A DNA stretch of 64,000 nt from Anaerotignum faecicola (GTDB lineage Bacteria > Bacillota > Clostridia > Lachnospirales > Anaerotignaceae): positions 248,001 to 312,000 of the forward strand of contig NZ_BHVZ01000001.1 of NCBI RefSeq assembly GCF_003865035.1. The letters are read 5' to 3'. Below, one piece after another: positions 17,214-26,268 of the stretch. How positions within the stretch are numbered: the stretch's first letter is position 1; every line of letters begins with the position of its first letter. The notes beneath the pieces are model-generated. The model saw only the letters and a program-made list of their open reading frames with translations. It did not search any database and was not told the DNA's origin. A program made the position numbers and the translations under genes.

Positions 17214-17981
17214 TTATATCTCAACCAGAATAAGGGAAATGTTGTCATGTCCCCCCTGCCGATTCGCTTCCTCCACCAGAATTGCCGCTTTTTTGTCCAG
17301 AGCGATCCGCTTACTCAGAATCTTCGCCATTTCCTCATCCTTCAGCATACCGGAAAGCCCATCTGTGCAAAGCAAAACGATGTCTCCCTTCTGCACGGGA
17401 TGAATCACCGTATCCGTCTCCACGGTATCCCGAATCCCAATGGCGCGCGTAATCACGTTTCTTTTGGGGTGCATTGCCGCTTCCTCCTTCGTAATGCTCC
17501 CCATCTTCACCAGCTCCATCACATAGGAATGGTCTGTGGTGAGGGGCTGCATCTCCTTTTTGCGAAAAAGGTAAGCTCTGCTGTCCCCCACATAGGCAAC
17601 ATAAAGCTTCTCCTCACGCACCGCCGCTGCAACGATGGTTGTTCCCATTTCCGCAAACTCTCTGTCGGAATTGGATTTTTCATAAACCGTCCGATTTGCA
17701 GCTGCCACCGCACCTGTCATCAAATCCAGCATGTCGTCATTTTCTGCATGCTTCATTTCCTTCCAGAAATGCTCCAGAAAGCCTTCGATTGCACAGCTGC
17801 TCGCGATTTCTCCCGCGTTGCAGCCGCCCATCCCATCGGCAACCAGATATAAATTTTCCGCAGGGTCTTCCCCTGCCGAAATGTAATAGGCATCCTCATT
17901 ATTTTTGCGGCATTTTCCAATGTCGCTCATTCCAACTGCTTTCAACGCTGCTCCACCTCCCTGCCGCTTATTTTTCCGCAT
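17214..17981 (-). CDS. stp: Stp1/IreP-type PP2C protein phosphatase
   Basis: 255 residues from the ATG at 17981. It is a metal-dependent Ser/Thr phosphatase that reverses PrkC phosphorylation. PP2C motifs seen are SDIGKCRKNNED, LVADGMGG, VGDSRAYLF, TDHSYV, ITRAIG, LLCTDGLSG and the final GGHDNISLI. ATG 17981 follows GGAGGAATAGG and starts 1 nt past the rlmN TAG. However a TTG at 17945, preceded by GGGAGGTGG, gives an N-terminus (LKAVGMSDIGK) that matches the family better, so the true start may be there. It is directly upstream of prkC (18 bp), the standard kinase-phosphatase pair. Confidence 0.94.
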   Translation of the reverse strand: MRKNKRQGGGAALKAVGMSDIGKCRKNNEDAYYISAGEDPAENLYLVADGMGGCNAGEIASSCAIEGFLEHFWKEMKHAENDDMLDLMTGAVAAANRTVYEKSNSDREFAEMGTTIVAAAVREEKLYVAYVGDSRAYLFRKKEMQPLTTDHSYVMELVKMGSITKEEAAMHPKRNVITRAIGIRDTVETDTVIHPVQKGDIVLLCTDGLSGMLKDEEMAKILSKRIALDKKAAILVEEANRQGGHDNISLILVEI

Positions 17982-17982
17982 C

Positions 17983-19032
17983 CTATTCCTCCATAGCCTT
18001 TTCCTTGATGTGGCTTCTTCGCAGCTGACCGCAGGCAGCATCAATATCACTGCCCAGCTTTCGTCTGACTGTGGTTTCCACACCATTTTCACTCAGAATA
18101 GATGCAAACCGTTTTACCCGCTCCGCAGAGCTTTTGATATAATTGCGCTCCTTTACGTCATTGACAGGAATCAGGTTCACATGGCAGAGCATATCTCTCA
18201 GCCTTCCGGCCAGCTCCCGCGCATGCGCATCCCCGTCATTCACGCCATGAATCAGCGCATATTCAAAGGTAATGCGGCGTTTTGTTTTCTCCGCGTAATC
18301 CCTGCACGCCTGCAAAAGTCTGTCCATATCGTACAGCTTTGCCACAGGCATGGTCTGCGTACGGATTTCGTCATTCGGCGCATGCAAGGAAACCGCCAGT
18401 GTAATCTGAAGATTTTCCTCCGCCAGCGCATAAATTTTTTCCACCAAGCCGCAGGTCGAAAGCGTAATATGTCTCTGTCCCATATTCTGCCCATTCGGGT
18501 CGTTAATCAGACGCAGAAATTTCAGAACATTGTCATAATTATCCAGAGGCTCGCCGCTGCCCATCAGTACCGTACCGTGTACTCGCTCGCCGCAGTCCTT
18601 CTGAATCGCATAAATCTGGGAAAGCATTTCTCCTGCCGTCAGTCCGCGTTCCACGCCGTCCAGTGTGGATGCGCAGAATTTGCAGCCCATCCGACAGCCG
18701 ACCTGCGTCGAAATGCAGACTGTATTGCCATGCTCATATTTCATCAATACACTTTCGATAATCGCGCCATCCGAAAGCGCAAAAAGATATTTTCTCGTGC
18801 CGTCAATCTGAGAAACCAGCCGCCGCACGATTTTCACACCGTTGATTGCTGCCGTTTCGCCAAGCTTTTCCCGCAGGCTTTTGGAAAGATTCGTCATTTC
18901 GGCAAAGCTGTCCACCTGCTTTGCGTGTAGCCAATCGAAAAGCTGCTTCGCACGAAATTTCGGTTCACCCAATTCCTGCAAAAGCTCCTGCAATTCGGTT
19001 ATGTCCATGGATTTGATATCAACCTTTTCCAT
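17983..19032 (-). CDS. rlmN: Dual-specificity 23S rRNA/tRNA adenine-C2 methyltransferase RlmN
   Basis: 349 residues. A radical-SAM enzyme that methylates C2 of A2503 in 23S rRNA and A37 in some tRNAs. The cluster-binding cysteines are C113, C117 and C120 (CRMGCKFC). The catalytic methyl-carrying cysteine near the C-terminus is C334 in DIDAACGQL. AAAGGATTGAGAT precedes the ATG. It lies 3 nt downstream of rsmB and overlaps the start region of stp, consistent with one transcript. Confidence 0.97.
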   Translation of the reverse strand: MEKVDIKSMDITELQELLQELGEPKFRAKQLFDWLHAKQVDSFAEMTNLSKSLREKLGETAAINGVKIVRRLVSQIDGTRKYLFALSDGAIIESVLMKYEHGNTVCISTQVGCRMGCKFCASTLDGVERGLTAGEMLSQIYAIQKDCGERVHGTVLMGSGEPLDNYDNVLKFLRLINDPNGQNMGQRHITLSTCGLVEKIYALAEENLQITLAVSLHAPNDEIRTQTMPVAKLYDMDRLLQACRDYAEKTKRRITFEYALIHGVNDGDAHARELAGRLRDMLCHVNLIPVNDVKERNYIKSSAERVKRFASILSENGVETTVRRKLGSDIDAACGQLRRSHIKEKAMEE

Positions 19033-19035
19033 ATC

Positions 19036-20379
19036 TCAATCCTTTCTTCTTAATTTTGAAATGAAAAATCCGTCTGTTCCTGTTTTATGGGGCAGCAGGG
19101 TCAGATATCCCTTTTTCGCCGTTTCCGTATCCCAGCCTTCGGGCAGAAATTCCGAAATATCCTCCGCCGCAAAATCGGGGTGCTGTGCCAAAAACCATTC
19201 CAGATTCTTTTCATTTTCCTTTCGGCAAAGCGTACAGGTGCTGTAGACCAGAACGCCGCCCTTTTTCACATAGCCTGCCGCATTTTCCAGAATTTCTCTC
19301 TGAATTTTTGTCAGGCTGTCAATCTCATTGCCATCCTTTTTCAGGCGGATATCCGGCTTCTTTCGCATCAGCCCCAGACCGGAGCAGGGCACATCCGCCA
19401 GCACGCGGTCAAACTGCTTCGGGCTTTCCTCCTCAGCCGCCGCATCCTTCACCCTGCACTGCATGATGGAAATGCCAAGGCGTTCTGCGCCCTCCTGCAT
19501 CAGGTCGATTTTATGCTCGTAAATATCGCAGGAAAGCAGACTGCCCTCGTTTTCCATCCGTTCCGCAATCGTAAAGCTTTTCCCGCCCGGCGCGGCGCAC
19601 ATGTCTAAAATCTCCTCGCCTTTTTTCGGGTCTAGCACCCGTACCGCGAGCTGAGAGCTTTCATCCTGCACATGGAACAGTCCTTCTTTGAAGGCATCCA
19701 AGCGGCTTAAATCCGCCGTTTTCGTCAGATGCAGTGCATCCGCGCAGATTCTGCCCTCTGCCACATGCACACCTGCCTGCTCCAGCTTCTTTTTCAAAGC
19801 CTGCGTATTCGTTTTCAGCGTATTCACCCGAATCGTCACATCGGGGGACTGATTATCATACGCACAAATTTGCTCCGTTTCTTCGTAGCCATAATAGGCA
19901 ATCCACATCCGCACCAGCCACAGCGGATGGGAATACGCCACAGAAAGATATTCCGCCGTTCCCCTCTCAGGCAGGGGAATCGCCTGCTTTTTCTTGGCCG
20001 CCGTGCGCAATACGCCGTTCACAAAGCCCTTCAAAGAGCCATATCCTCTGACCGATGCCAGCTTCACCGCCTCATTACACGCCGCTGCATCCGGTACGTC
20101 CATGAAGTACATCTGATACACCGCCGTCCGCAGCACTGCCAGCAGCCACGGCTTCATTTTTTCCGTTTTTGTTTTGGAAAAGGTATTCAGCACATGGTCA
20201 ATATAAATCAAATTGCGCAGTGTACCGTTTACCACCTCCGTCACGAAGGCTCTGTCCTGTCTGGACATCGCACCGTTCTGCCGCAGCAGGCGGCGCAATG
20301 TCATTGTATTATAGGCATCCGCCGTCATGATTTCCATGAGCGCCTCTGCCGCAATCTCTCTTGGATTGATTTGGATCAT
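19036..20379 (-). CDS. rsmB: 16S rRNA cytosine-C5 methyltransferase RsmB
   Basis: 447 residues. It methylates C967 of 16S rRNA (E. coli numbering). An N-terminal NusB-like domain (about 1-140, beginning NPREIAAEALMEI) is followed by a ferredoxin-like part and a Rossmann methyltransferase domain. That domain has DMCAAPGGKSF (SAM binding), DVPCSGLGLM and the catalytic cysteine motif VYSTCTLC. AAGGAATGGAAAAAA precedes the ATG. It is probably the first gene of its sub-operon, because a terminator separates it from yugP upstream. Confidence 0.95.
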   Translation of the reverse strand: MIQINPREIAAEALMEIMTADAYNTMTLRRLLRQNGAMSRQDRAFVTEVVNGTLRNLIYIDHVLNTFSKTKTEKMKPWLLAVLRTAVYQMYFMDVPDAAACNEAVKLASVRGYGSLKGFVNGVLRTAAKKKQAIPLPERGTAEYLSVAYSHPLWLVRMWIAYYGYEETEQICAYDNQSPDVTIRVNTLKTNTQALKKKLEQAGVHVAEGRICADALHLTKTADLSRLDAFKEGLFHVQDESSQLAVRVLDPKKGEEILDMCAAPGGKSFTIAERMENEGSLLSCDIYEHKIDLMQEGAERLGISIMQCRVKDAAAEEESPKQFDRVLADVPCSGLGLMRKKPDIRLKKDGNEIDSLTKIQREILENAAGYVKKGGVLVYSTCTLCRKENEKNLEWFLAQHPDFAAEDISEFLPEGWDTETAKKGYLTLLPHKTGTDGFFISKLRRKD

Positions 20380-20495
20380 TTTTTTCCATTCCTTCCGTTC
20401 AAGCCATTCTGTCTCAACATAATATTATACGACAAAACAGAGGATTCTTCAATCATTTCGCCCCTATTTCGACAAAAAAGAGGCATCCGCAAAAA

Positions 20496-20530
20496 CACCA
20501 AAAGGCTAATCCGCAATCAGATTAGCCTTT
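20496..20530 (-). terminator. Intrinsic terminator of the def-fmt-yugP transcript
   Basis: AAAGGCTAATC and GATTAGCCTTT (20530-20520 with 20511-20501) form an 11-bp stem just after the yugP stop, followed by TTTTGG on the minus strand. Confidence 0.75.
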
Positions 20531-20535
20531 CTTTT

Positions 20536-21240
20536 TTAATCGTCTCTTCTGCCAAAGATGGCAACCAAGCGCAACAGCTGCGCGATTGCCGCAAACGCCG
20601 CCGCAACATAGGTCATTGCCGCCGCACTCAGCACCCTTTTCGCACCGCCGATTTCATCGCTGTCCAGAAATCCGTCATCTGCCAGCAGGCGAATCGCCCT
20701 TCTGGATGCGTTGAATTCCACAGGCAGTGTAATAATCGTAAACACAACGGAAAGGGAGAAGAACAGAATCCCCAGTGTCACCAATGTGCTGCCGCCGCCG
20801 CTGAAAATAAACCCAATCAAAATCAGGGGAATTGCCAGTCTGGAGCCGAAGTTTGCCAGAGGCACGAAAAAGCTTCGCAGTGCCAAGGGTGCATAGCCCA
20901 CGTCATGCTGAATGGCATGCCCTGTCTCGTGTGCCGCTACGCCGACCGCCGCTACCGATGTGCTGTCATACACGCTTTCGGACAGGCGCAGTGTCTTTGT
21001 TCTGGGGTCATAATGGTCTGTCAGGTTGCCTGCCACACGCTGCACGCTTACATCATAAATGCCTGCGTTGTGCATCATCTGCTCTGCCACCTGCGCCCCC
21101 GTCAAGCCTCGTCTGTTTCTGATTTTCGCATATTTCTTAAATGTACCGGATACCTTCATCTGCGCAACCATCGAAAAAATGAATGCCAGAAGCACCAAAA
21201 AGTACATACTGTCGTATCCATATCCATAACCATAATACAT
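20536..21240 (-). CDS. yugP: YugP-type zinc metallopeptidase, membrane bound
   Basis: 234 residues of the Firmicutes 'zinc metallopeptidase' (DUF1129-unrelated, Zn_peptidase_2) family. A Tyr/Gly-rich N-terminus (MYYGYGYGYD) leads into a first membrane segment (11-28). The zinc motif HETGH is at 104-108, and two more hydrophobic segments (about 120-145 and 150-180) follow, with a last one near the C-terminus. A further Glu for the metal may lie around the NASRRAIRLLADDGFLDSDE block. It is conserved in this position between fmt and rsmB in Clostridia. The substrate is unknown. Confidence 0.9.
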   Translation of the reverse strand: MYYGYGYGYDSMYFLVLLAFIFSMVAQMKVSGTFKKYAKIRNRRGLTGAQVAEQMMHNAGIYDVSVQRVAGNLTDHYDPRTKTLRLSESVYDSTSVAAVGVAAHETGHAIQHDVGYAPLALRSFFVPLANFGSRLAIPLILIGFIFSGGGSTLVTLGILFFSLSVVFTIITLPVEFNASRRAIRLLADDGFLDSDEIGGAKRVLSAAAMTYVAAAFAAIAQLLRLVAIFGRRDD

Positions 21241-21281
21241 ATCGGTTCCTCCTATCTGTTTGGAACTTTCCTATTCAAGCC

Positions 21282-22211
21282 TTAGCCAAGCAAAATGCCT
21301 GTCTGCATTTCATGCCCACGCAGATACGCATCCGCCGTCATCTTCTTGCCGCCGCGCGCCTGCACCTCTTTGATACGCAAAATTCCATCGCCGCATTTTA
21401 CCGCAAAGTCCTTTTTTGTCACCTCTACGATTTCGCCAAATGCCGCATCGGGGTAGCTTTTATTTTCCGCCTCTGCCCAGAACATCTTGAGCGGCTCCTC
21501 TCCCAAAACAGCGTATGCGCCATGTCCGGGATACATTCCGCGCATCAGATCAATAATCTGCTGTCCGCCTTTGCTCCAGTCAATATGTCCTGTCTCCTTA
21601 TGAATCATGGGCGCATGGGTTGCCAGTGCATCATCCTGCGGTATCCGTGTAATTGTGCCCTTTTCCAGTCCGTCAATCGTTTCCAGAAGCAGTGCTGCGC
21701 CTGCCACCGCCATTTTATCATGCAGATCCTCAAAATTATCTGTCGGAAGAATCTCCACTTCCGTTTTCAAAAGCATATCCCCCGTATCCATGCCCTTTGC
21801 CATGAACATCGTGGTAATGCCTGTTACCTTCTTACCGTCAATAATGGCGCGCTGCATCGGTGCCGCCCCTCTGTATTCCGGCAGAAGCGAGCCATGCACA
21901 TTGATACAGCCATATTTCGGCATATTCAGAATTTCCTCCGGCAAAATCTGCCCAAATGCAGTAACGGCAATCAAATCCGCGCCATAGCCGCGCAGCTGTT
22001 CGATAACCTCCGGTTCGCGTACCTTCACAGGCTGCAAAACAGGAATCCCTTGCTCCAGCGCCACTGCCTTTACGGGTGTGGGCTGTAGCTTTTTCCCTCT
22101 GCCCTTGGGCTTATCGGGCTGTGTCACCACTGCCACAACCTCATGCCTTGTCAGCAATGCCTGTAAGGAAGGTACCGCAAAATCGGGCGTTCCCATAAAA
22201 ATCACTCTCAT
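21282..22211 (-). CDS. fmt: Methionyl-tRNA formyltransferase
   Basis: 309 residues. It formylates Met-tRNAfMet using 10-formyl-THF, so it depends on the Fhs/FolD products encoded at 36-39 kb. The N-terminal formyltransferase domain shows FMGTPDFAVPSL at about 5-16 and the conserved loop SLLPEYRGAAPMQRAI (His in VHGSLLP). The C-terminal OB-like tRNA-binding domain covers about 205-309. AAGGAGGAATACCG precedes the ATG. def is 12 nt upstream, the classical def-fmt pair for protein start and deformylation. Confidence 0.97.
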   Translation of the reverse strand: MRVIFMGTPDFAVPSLQALLTRHEVVAVVTQPDKPKGRGKKLQPTPVKAVALEQGIPVLQPVKVREPEVIEQLRGYGADLIAVTAFGQILPEEILNMPKYGCINVHGSLLPEYRGAAPMQRAIIDGKKVTGITTMFMAKGMDTGDMLLKTEVEILPTDNFEDLHDKMAVAGAALLLETIDGLEKGTITRIPQDDALATHAPMIHKETGHIDWSKGGQQIIDLMRGMYPGHGAYAVLGEEPLKMFWAEAENKSYPDAAFGEIVEVTKKDFAVKCGDGILRIKEVQARGGKKMTADAYLRGHEMQTGILLG

Positions 22212-22223
22212 CGGTATTCCTCC

Positions 22224-22676
22224 TTACGCTTCCTCTCTCGGCAGTGCCTTATCAATATACAGAATCCCATCCAGATGGTCAATCTCGTGGCACAATGCGC
22301 GTGCCATCAGTTCTTCCCCCTCGATGATGAATTCATTGCCCTCTCTGTCCATCGCCTTTGCCTTCACATAATAGGGGCGTTCCACAGGGGCAGATTGTCC
22401 GGGCAGGCTCAGGCAGCCCTCCTCGTCAGTCTGAGAACCGCTCGTTTCCAGAATGACAGGGTTCAAAAGCTCCACCAGGCCCTCGCCGATATCAATGACA
22501 ACGGCTCTTTTCAGAATCCCTACCTGTGGTGCGGCTAAACCAACGCCGTTTGCCTCATACATGGTATCCGCCATATCATCCAGCAGTGTCAGCAGGTTAG
22601 GGGTAATTTCCTTGATCGGTTTGCAGGTTTTTCTCAGCACCTCATCTGTGCTGATACGAATATTACGAATTGCCAT
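22224..22676 (-). CDS. def: Peptide deformylase
   Basis: 150 residues, a short type-1-like enzyme. It removes the formyl group from nascent proteins. The three motifs are [10 protein letters not shown] at 44-53, EGCLS at 86-90 with the metal ligand C88, and HEIDH at 130-134. AGGAGGAAGAAAAA precedes the ATG. It is the first gene after a strong extended -10 promoter and is followed by fmt. Confidence 0.97.
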   Translation of the reverse strand: MAIRNIRISTDEVLRKTCKPIKEITPNLLTLLDDMADTMYEANGVGLAAPQVGILKRAVVIDIGEGLVELLNPVILETSGSQTDEEGCLSLPGQSAPVERPYYVKAKAMDREGNEFIIEGEELMARALCHEIDHLDGILYIDKALPREEA

Positions 22677-22788
22677 TTTTTCTTCCTCCTAATTCTATAA
22701 TATCTCCAAAATTTGAACAAACAAAAAACTTTTTGTAAATTTATCTGAAACAGAAACGGAAAGCGCATTTTTCGTTTTCCAATGAAAT

Positions 22789-22817
22789 ATTATAACATTT
22801 TTTTCTGCTTTATACAA
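22789..22817 (-). promoter_or_regulatory. Promoter of the def-fmt-yugP operon
   Basis: On the minus strand TTGTAT (22817-22812), a 17-nt spacer ending in TGT (extended -10) and a perfect TATAAT (22794-22789). The -35 lies inside the last codons of priA. The resulting leader is about 105 nt. Confidence 0.75.
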
Positions 22818-25245
22818 TATTGGTCGGGTTAAGCGCCAAACCTACGCGCACATTACGGTTTCGCTCCTTCTTCATCCTCTCCGCTGTCGGCAGAACCAGC
22901 TGCCGCAGGGGTTCCTCCTCCGCCGCCTTCACAATAATTTGGTAGCGGTATTCTCCGCGAAATTTCGGCAGTGCCGTCGGCCCGAGAATCGTTGCAATCT
23001 CCTCCTCATCCGCCTGTGCCAGTCGTTCTGCCAGCTCCTGCGCCGCCTGTGCCGCTTCCTCCTGCGCCGCACCTGTCAGCAGAATACTGAAAAATGCGGA
23101 AAACGGCGGATAGCCCATCATCTGCCGCATGAGCATTTCTTCCTCATAAAAGCCTTCATAATCCTGCTTCGCGGCATACTGCACCGCATAGTGCTGTGGC
23201 TGATAGGTCTGGAGAAACACGCGCCCTCTGTCATCCCTTCTGCCGGCACGTCCTGCCGCCTGCAGCATCAGCCGAAAGCCCGTTTCCGCCGCCGTAAAGC
23301 TGTCCGCATTTAAGGATAAATCCGCCGCCATAATGCCCACCAGCGTCACATTGGGGTAATCATGCCCCTTGGCAATCATCTGCGTCCCAATCAGAATATC
23401 CGCCTCTCCTGCCGCAAATGCCGCAAGAATTTTTTCATGGCTGTGCTTTGTCAGCGTGGTATCCAAATCCATCCGCAGAATCCTTGCTTCCGGAAACAGC
23501 TTTCCTGCTTCCTCCTCTATTTTCTGTGTCCCTGTGCCGAAATAACGAATATACTTCGAGCCACAGACAGGGCAGACCTTCGGCAAAGGGGCTCTCCTGC
23601 CGCAATAATGGCAAGCCAGCGCATGCTCCTTCGCATGATAGGTATAGGTTAAATCACATTCCGGGCATTTCATCACATGCCCACAGCTACGGCAGGAAAC
23701 AAAGGTTGCATATCCTCTGCGGTTCAAAAAGAGCATGGTCTGCTCGCCCTTCTCCAGATTCCTGCGGATTTCCGCCTGCAATGCTCTGCCGAACGCAGAA
23801 CGGTTGCCCTCTGCCAGCTCCTTTCGCATATCCGTCACAAGCATCCGCGGCAGAACGCCGCCGCCCGTCCGCTCCTTTAATTCCAGCAGCAGAAATTCTC
23901 CCTGTTTTGCTTTGTAATAGCTGATGAAATCGGGCGTTGCCGTCCCCATCAGAAAGAGCGCACCATAGCGTTTTGCCAGTGCCGCCGCAACGTCCTTTGT
24001 GTCATATTTCGGGGTAATATCGGAAACATAGCTGTTCTCGTGTGCCTCATCCATGATAATTGCGCCAACCTTCGGAAACGGCAGAAACAAAGCCGACCGT
24101 GCGCCTATCACAACCGAAATTTCGCCATCCCTTGCCTTTTTCCACTGGTCAACTCTCTCCCCCATGGAAAGGCGGCTGTGCGTCACGCTGACTGCATCCC
24201 CAAAGCGGGAAACGAACCGCTCCGCAAGCAAAGGGGTTAAGGCAATCTCCGGCACAAGTACAATCGCCTGCTCGCCCCTCGCCAGAACCTCCGCAATGAT
24301 CTGCATATAAATCTCCGTTTTGCCGCTGCCCGTCACGCCATGCAGAAGTACAGGCTTTTTTTCTTCCTGCTCCAATTCCCGATGCAAAGCAGAAAGCGCC
24401 GCCGCCTGCTCTGCCGTCGGGGTAAAGGGCTGTGTCCGTTCCACCGTATCCGCATCAAAGACATTTCGCCGTTCCGTCTGCCTCCGTTCCCGCAGGATGC
24501 CCTTTTTCAGCAGGGTTTTAATGGGAGAATCCGTAATGCCGAGGGCTTCCTTCAGCTCTGCGGCAGTTGCTTCTCTGCCGTTTGCAAGGTACTCCAGCAG
24601 CAGCCTTTGCCCCTCCAGACGCTTCTCCTTCTCCGCCTTTTTCCATGCCGCTTCCAGAAGGGGATGGTCTCTGTCCAGAGAATAGAGCCGTTTTTCGTTT
24701 TTGTATTCACTGCGGTGCAGCTCCTGCTTCAGCGCAAGCAGCCCCTTTCCCTCTGCCTTCCGCAGAAATGTCAGGCAATCTCCGCCGAATTCTGCCTGTA
24801 CCTCCTCCAAGGGAATTTCCCTTCGTTCCCCGAATAATGCAAGCAGCGCCGTTTCCTTCGGGGTCAGCTTCGTTTCAGCATCAAGCGATTTTCGGCTGAC
24901 TGTCCAGCTGCTTTTTGTGCGGATGCCAGGCGGCATAATTGCCTGCAGGCATTGGTTCAGCGTGCAGAAATAGCGTTCCTTCATCCATTCCGCCAAATCC
25001 AGAAGGGCAGGGGTAAAGGTTGGTCTGCCCTCATCCAGAACCTCAAGAAGCTCCTTGATTTTATCCGCAGGCACCTCTGTTTTTTCGGAAAGAGAAATGA
25101 CATAGCCCTCCGCCTTTTTGTTGCGGCTGCCAAATGGCACAATCACCCTTACACCGATTTCCACTGCCATCCCTTCGGGAATCCGATAATCAAACAGCTT
25201 ATCCATTTCCGGCTGATTCAGCCCAACAATCACCTTCGCATACAT
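22810..25245 (-). CDS. priA: Primosomal replication restart helicase PriA
   Basis: 811 residues from the ATG (a GTG one codon upstream is equally placed). A 3'-to-5' helicase that reloads the replisome at stalled forks. The N-terminal 3'-DNA-binding domain begins YAKVIVGLNQPEMDKLFDYRIP. Walker A GVTGSGKT and the DEAH box IMDEAHENSY form the first helicase lobe. The zinc-binding insert follows with CRSCG, CPECD, CHYCG and CPVCG (eight cysteines). Motif VI reads QAAGRAGRRD. GGGAGGTGAGAA precedes the start. In Clostridia the usual order is rpoZ-priA-def-fmt, as here. Confidence 0.96.
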   Translation of the reverse strand: MYAKVIVGLNQPEMDKLFDYRIPEGMAVEIGVRVIVPFGSRNKKAEGYVISLSEKTEVPADKIKELLEVLDEGRPTFTPALLDLAEWMKERYFCTLNQCLQAIMPPGIRTKSSWTVSRKSLDAETKLTPKETALLALFGERREIPLEEVQAEFGGDCLTFLRKAEGKGLLALKQELHRSEYKNEKRLYSLDRDHPLLEAAWKKAEKEKRLEGQRLLLEYLANGREATAAELKEALGITDSPIKTLLKKGILRERRQTERRNVFDADTVERTQPFTPTAEQAAALSALHRELEQEEKKPVLLHGVTGSGKTEIYMQIIAEVLARGEQAIVLVPEIALTPLLAERFVSRFGDAVSVTHSRLSMGERVDQWKKARDGEISVVIGARSALFLPFPKVGAIIMDEAHENSYVSDITPKYDTKDVAAALAKRYGALFLMGTATPDFISYYKAKQGEFLLLELKERTGGGVLPRMLVTDMRKELAEGNRSAFGRALQAEIRRNLEKGEQTMLFLNRRGYATFVSCRSCGHVMKCPECDLTYTYHAKEHALACHYCGRRAPLPKVCPVCGSKYIRYFGTGTQKIEEEAGKLFPEARILRMDLDTTLTKHSHEKILAAFAAGEADILIGTQMIAKGHDYPNVTLVGIMAADLSLNADSFTAAETGFRLMLQAAGRAGRRDDRGRVFLQTYQPQHYAVQYAAKQDYEGFYEEEMLMRQMMGYPPFSAFFSILLTGAAQEEAAQAAQELAERLAQADEEEIATILGPTALPKFRGEYRYQIIVKAAEEEPLRQLVLPTAERMKKERNRNVRVGLALNPTNIV

Positions 25246-25262
25246 CACTTCTCACCTCCCTA

Positions 25263-25288
25263 CAAAAACAGCCCGTAAAAACGGGCTA
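25263..25288 (-). terminator. Intrinsic terminator between rpoZ and priA
   Basis: AGCCCGT-TTTT-ACGGGCT followed by GTTTTTGT on the minus strand, directly after rpoZ. It probably reduces readthrough into priA rather than blocking it fully. Confidence 0.7.
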
Positions 25289-25301
25289 TTTTCCTTACAT
25301 A

Positions 25302-25601
25302 TTATTCTTTCTCGGTTTCCTCTGCCATGCTTGCAAAATCAACCTCTGCCAGTGCAACCTCTTTGTCCTCTTCCTCAGGCTTGCCCTCGCGGATTTTCAG
25401 CTTTCCTTCGTAAATTTCATTGACTGCGATGGAAACGGGCTTATCCACCTCAATATGGTCAATCATGGGCTGCTGATGATCTACCAGCTGTCTTGCTCTT
25501 TTTGCCGCCGCAATCACGATGGTATATCTGCTGGCAATGGTAATATCCTCGGAATCCTGTGTGATAACCTCCAGAATATCGGAATAAGAAGGTCTTAACA
25601 T
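25302..25601 (-). CDS. rpoZ: RNA polymerase omega subunit
   Basis: 99 residues. It starts MLRPSYSDI and contains the omega core SRYTIVIAAAKRARQLVD, which clamps the beta' C-terminus. The tail is long and acidic (about 65-99, Glu/Lys-rich), which extends past many Firmicutes omegas (about 65-90). AAAGGAGAGATGT precedes the ATG. It starts 1 nt past the gmk stop. The yicC-gmk-rpoZ-priA order is standard. Confidence 0.95.
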   Translation of the reverse strand: MLRPSYSDILEVITQDSEDITIASRYTIVIAAAKRARQLVDHQQPMIDHIEVDKPVSIAVNEIYEGKLKIREGKPEEEDKEVALAEVDFASMAEETEKE

Positions 25602-25602
25602 A

Positions 25603-26211
25603 TTACATCTCTCCTTTGAAAATCTTTTTGATATTTTTATTTCTGCTGCATTTCATCTTTTCTGCCGCAACGATAGTCAGCATATCCTCAGTTGCCTGCT
25701 CTACGGTGTCATTGATGACCAGATAATCGTATTCCTCTACCAGCTCCATCTCCTCCAATGCGCGGCGCAATCGTTTGTTGATGGTTTCTTTATCCTCGGT
25801 GCCGCGTTTGGTCAGGCGGTTGCCCAGCTCCTCCAGATTGGGCGGAACCATGAAAATCAGCACGCCTTCGGGGTAAATTTTCTTTACCTGCAGCGCACCC
25901 TGTACCTCAATCTCCAGAATGACATTATTGCCTGCCATCAGCTGTTCTGTTACATATTTTCTGGGTGTGCCGTAATAATTGCCGCAGAATTCCGCCCATT
26001 CCAGAAGCTCCTTGCGGTCGCGCATTTTCTCAAATTCCTCTCTGGTATGGAAGAAATAATGCACCCCGTCCTTCTCATATTCTCTGGGCTTTCTTGTTGT
26101 TGCGGAAATGGAAAGCGAAAAATTGTTCTTCTCGCAAAGACGCTCTACAATCGTCCCTTTGCCGGAACCAGAAGGACCGGAGATAATCAATAAAATACCC
26201 TGTTTATTCAT
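25603..26211 (-). CDS. gmk: Guanylate kinase
   Basis: 202 residues. It phosphorylates GMP to GDP with ATP. The P-loop GPSGSGKGT is at about 10-18; the GMP-binding block has SISATTRKPRxxE and GVHYFF, and the lid arginine region RLTKRGTED is present. AAAGGGGAAATACAC precedes the ATG. It lies 57 bp downstream of yicC. In most relatives a small remA gene (DUF370) sits between them; it is absent here. Confidence 0.97.
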   Translation of the reverse strand: MNKQGILLIISGPSGSGKGTIVERLCEKNNFSLSISATTRKPREYEKDGVHYFFHTREEFEKMRDRKELLEWAEFCGNYYGTPRKYVTEQLMAGNNVILEIEVQGALQVKKIYPEGVLIFMVPPNLEELGNRLTKRGTEDKETINKRLRRALEEMELVEEYDYLVINDTVEQATEDMLTIVAAEKMKCSRNKNIKKIFKGEM

Positions 26212-26237
26212 GTGTATTTCCCCTTTATCCTATAAAT

Positions 26238-26267
26238 AGCCTTTCTTTTTTATTGCGAAAAAAGGCT
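26238..26267 (-). other. Hairpin in the yicC-gmk spacer
   Basis: AGCCTTT and AAAGGCT (with T- and A-rich inner arms) face each other just after the yicC stop. The following ATTTAT is a poor T-run, so this is a weak terminator or processing hairpin at best. Confidence 0.4.
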
Positions 26268-26268
26268 G

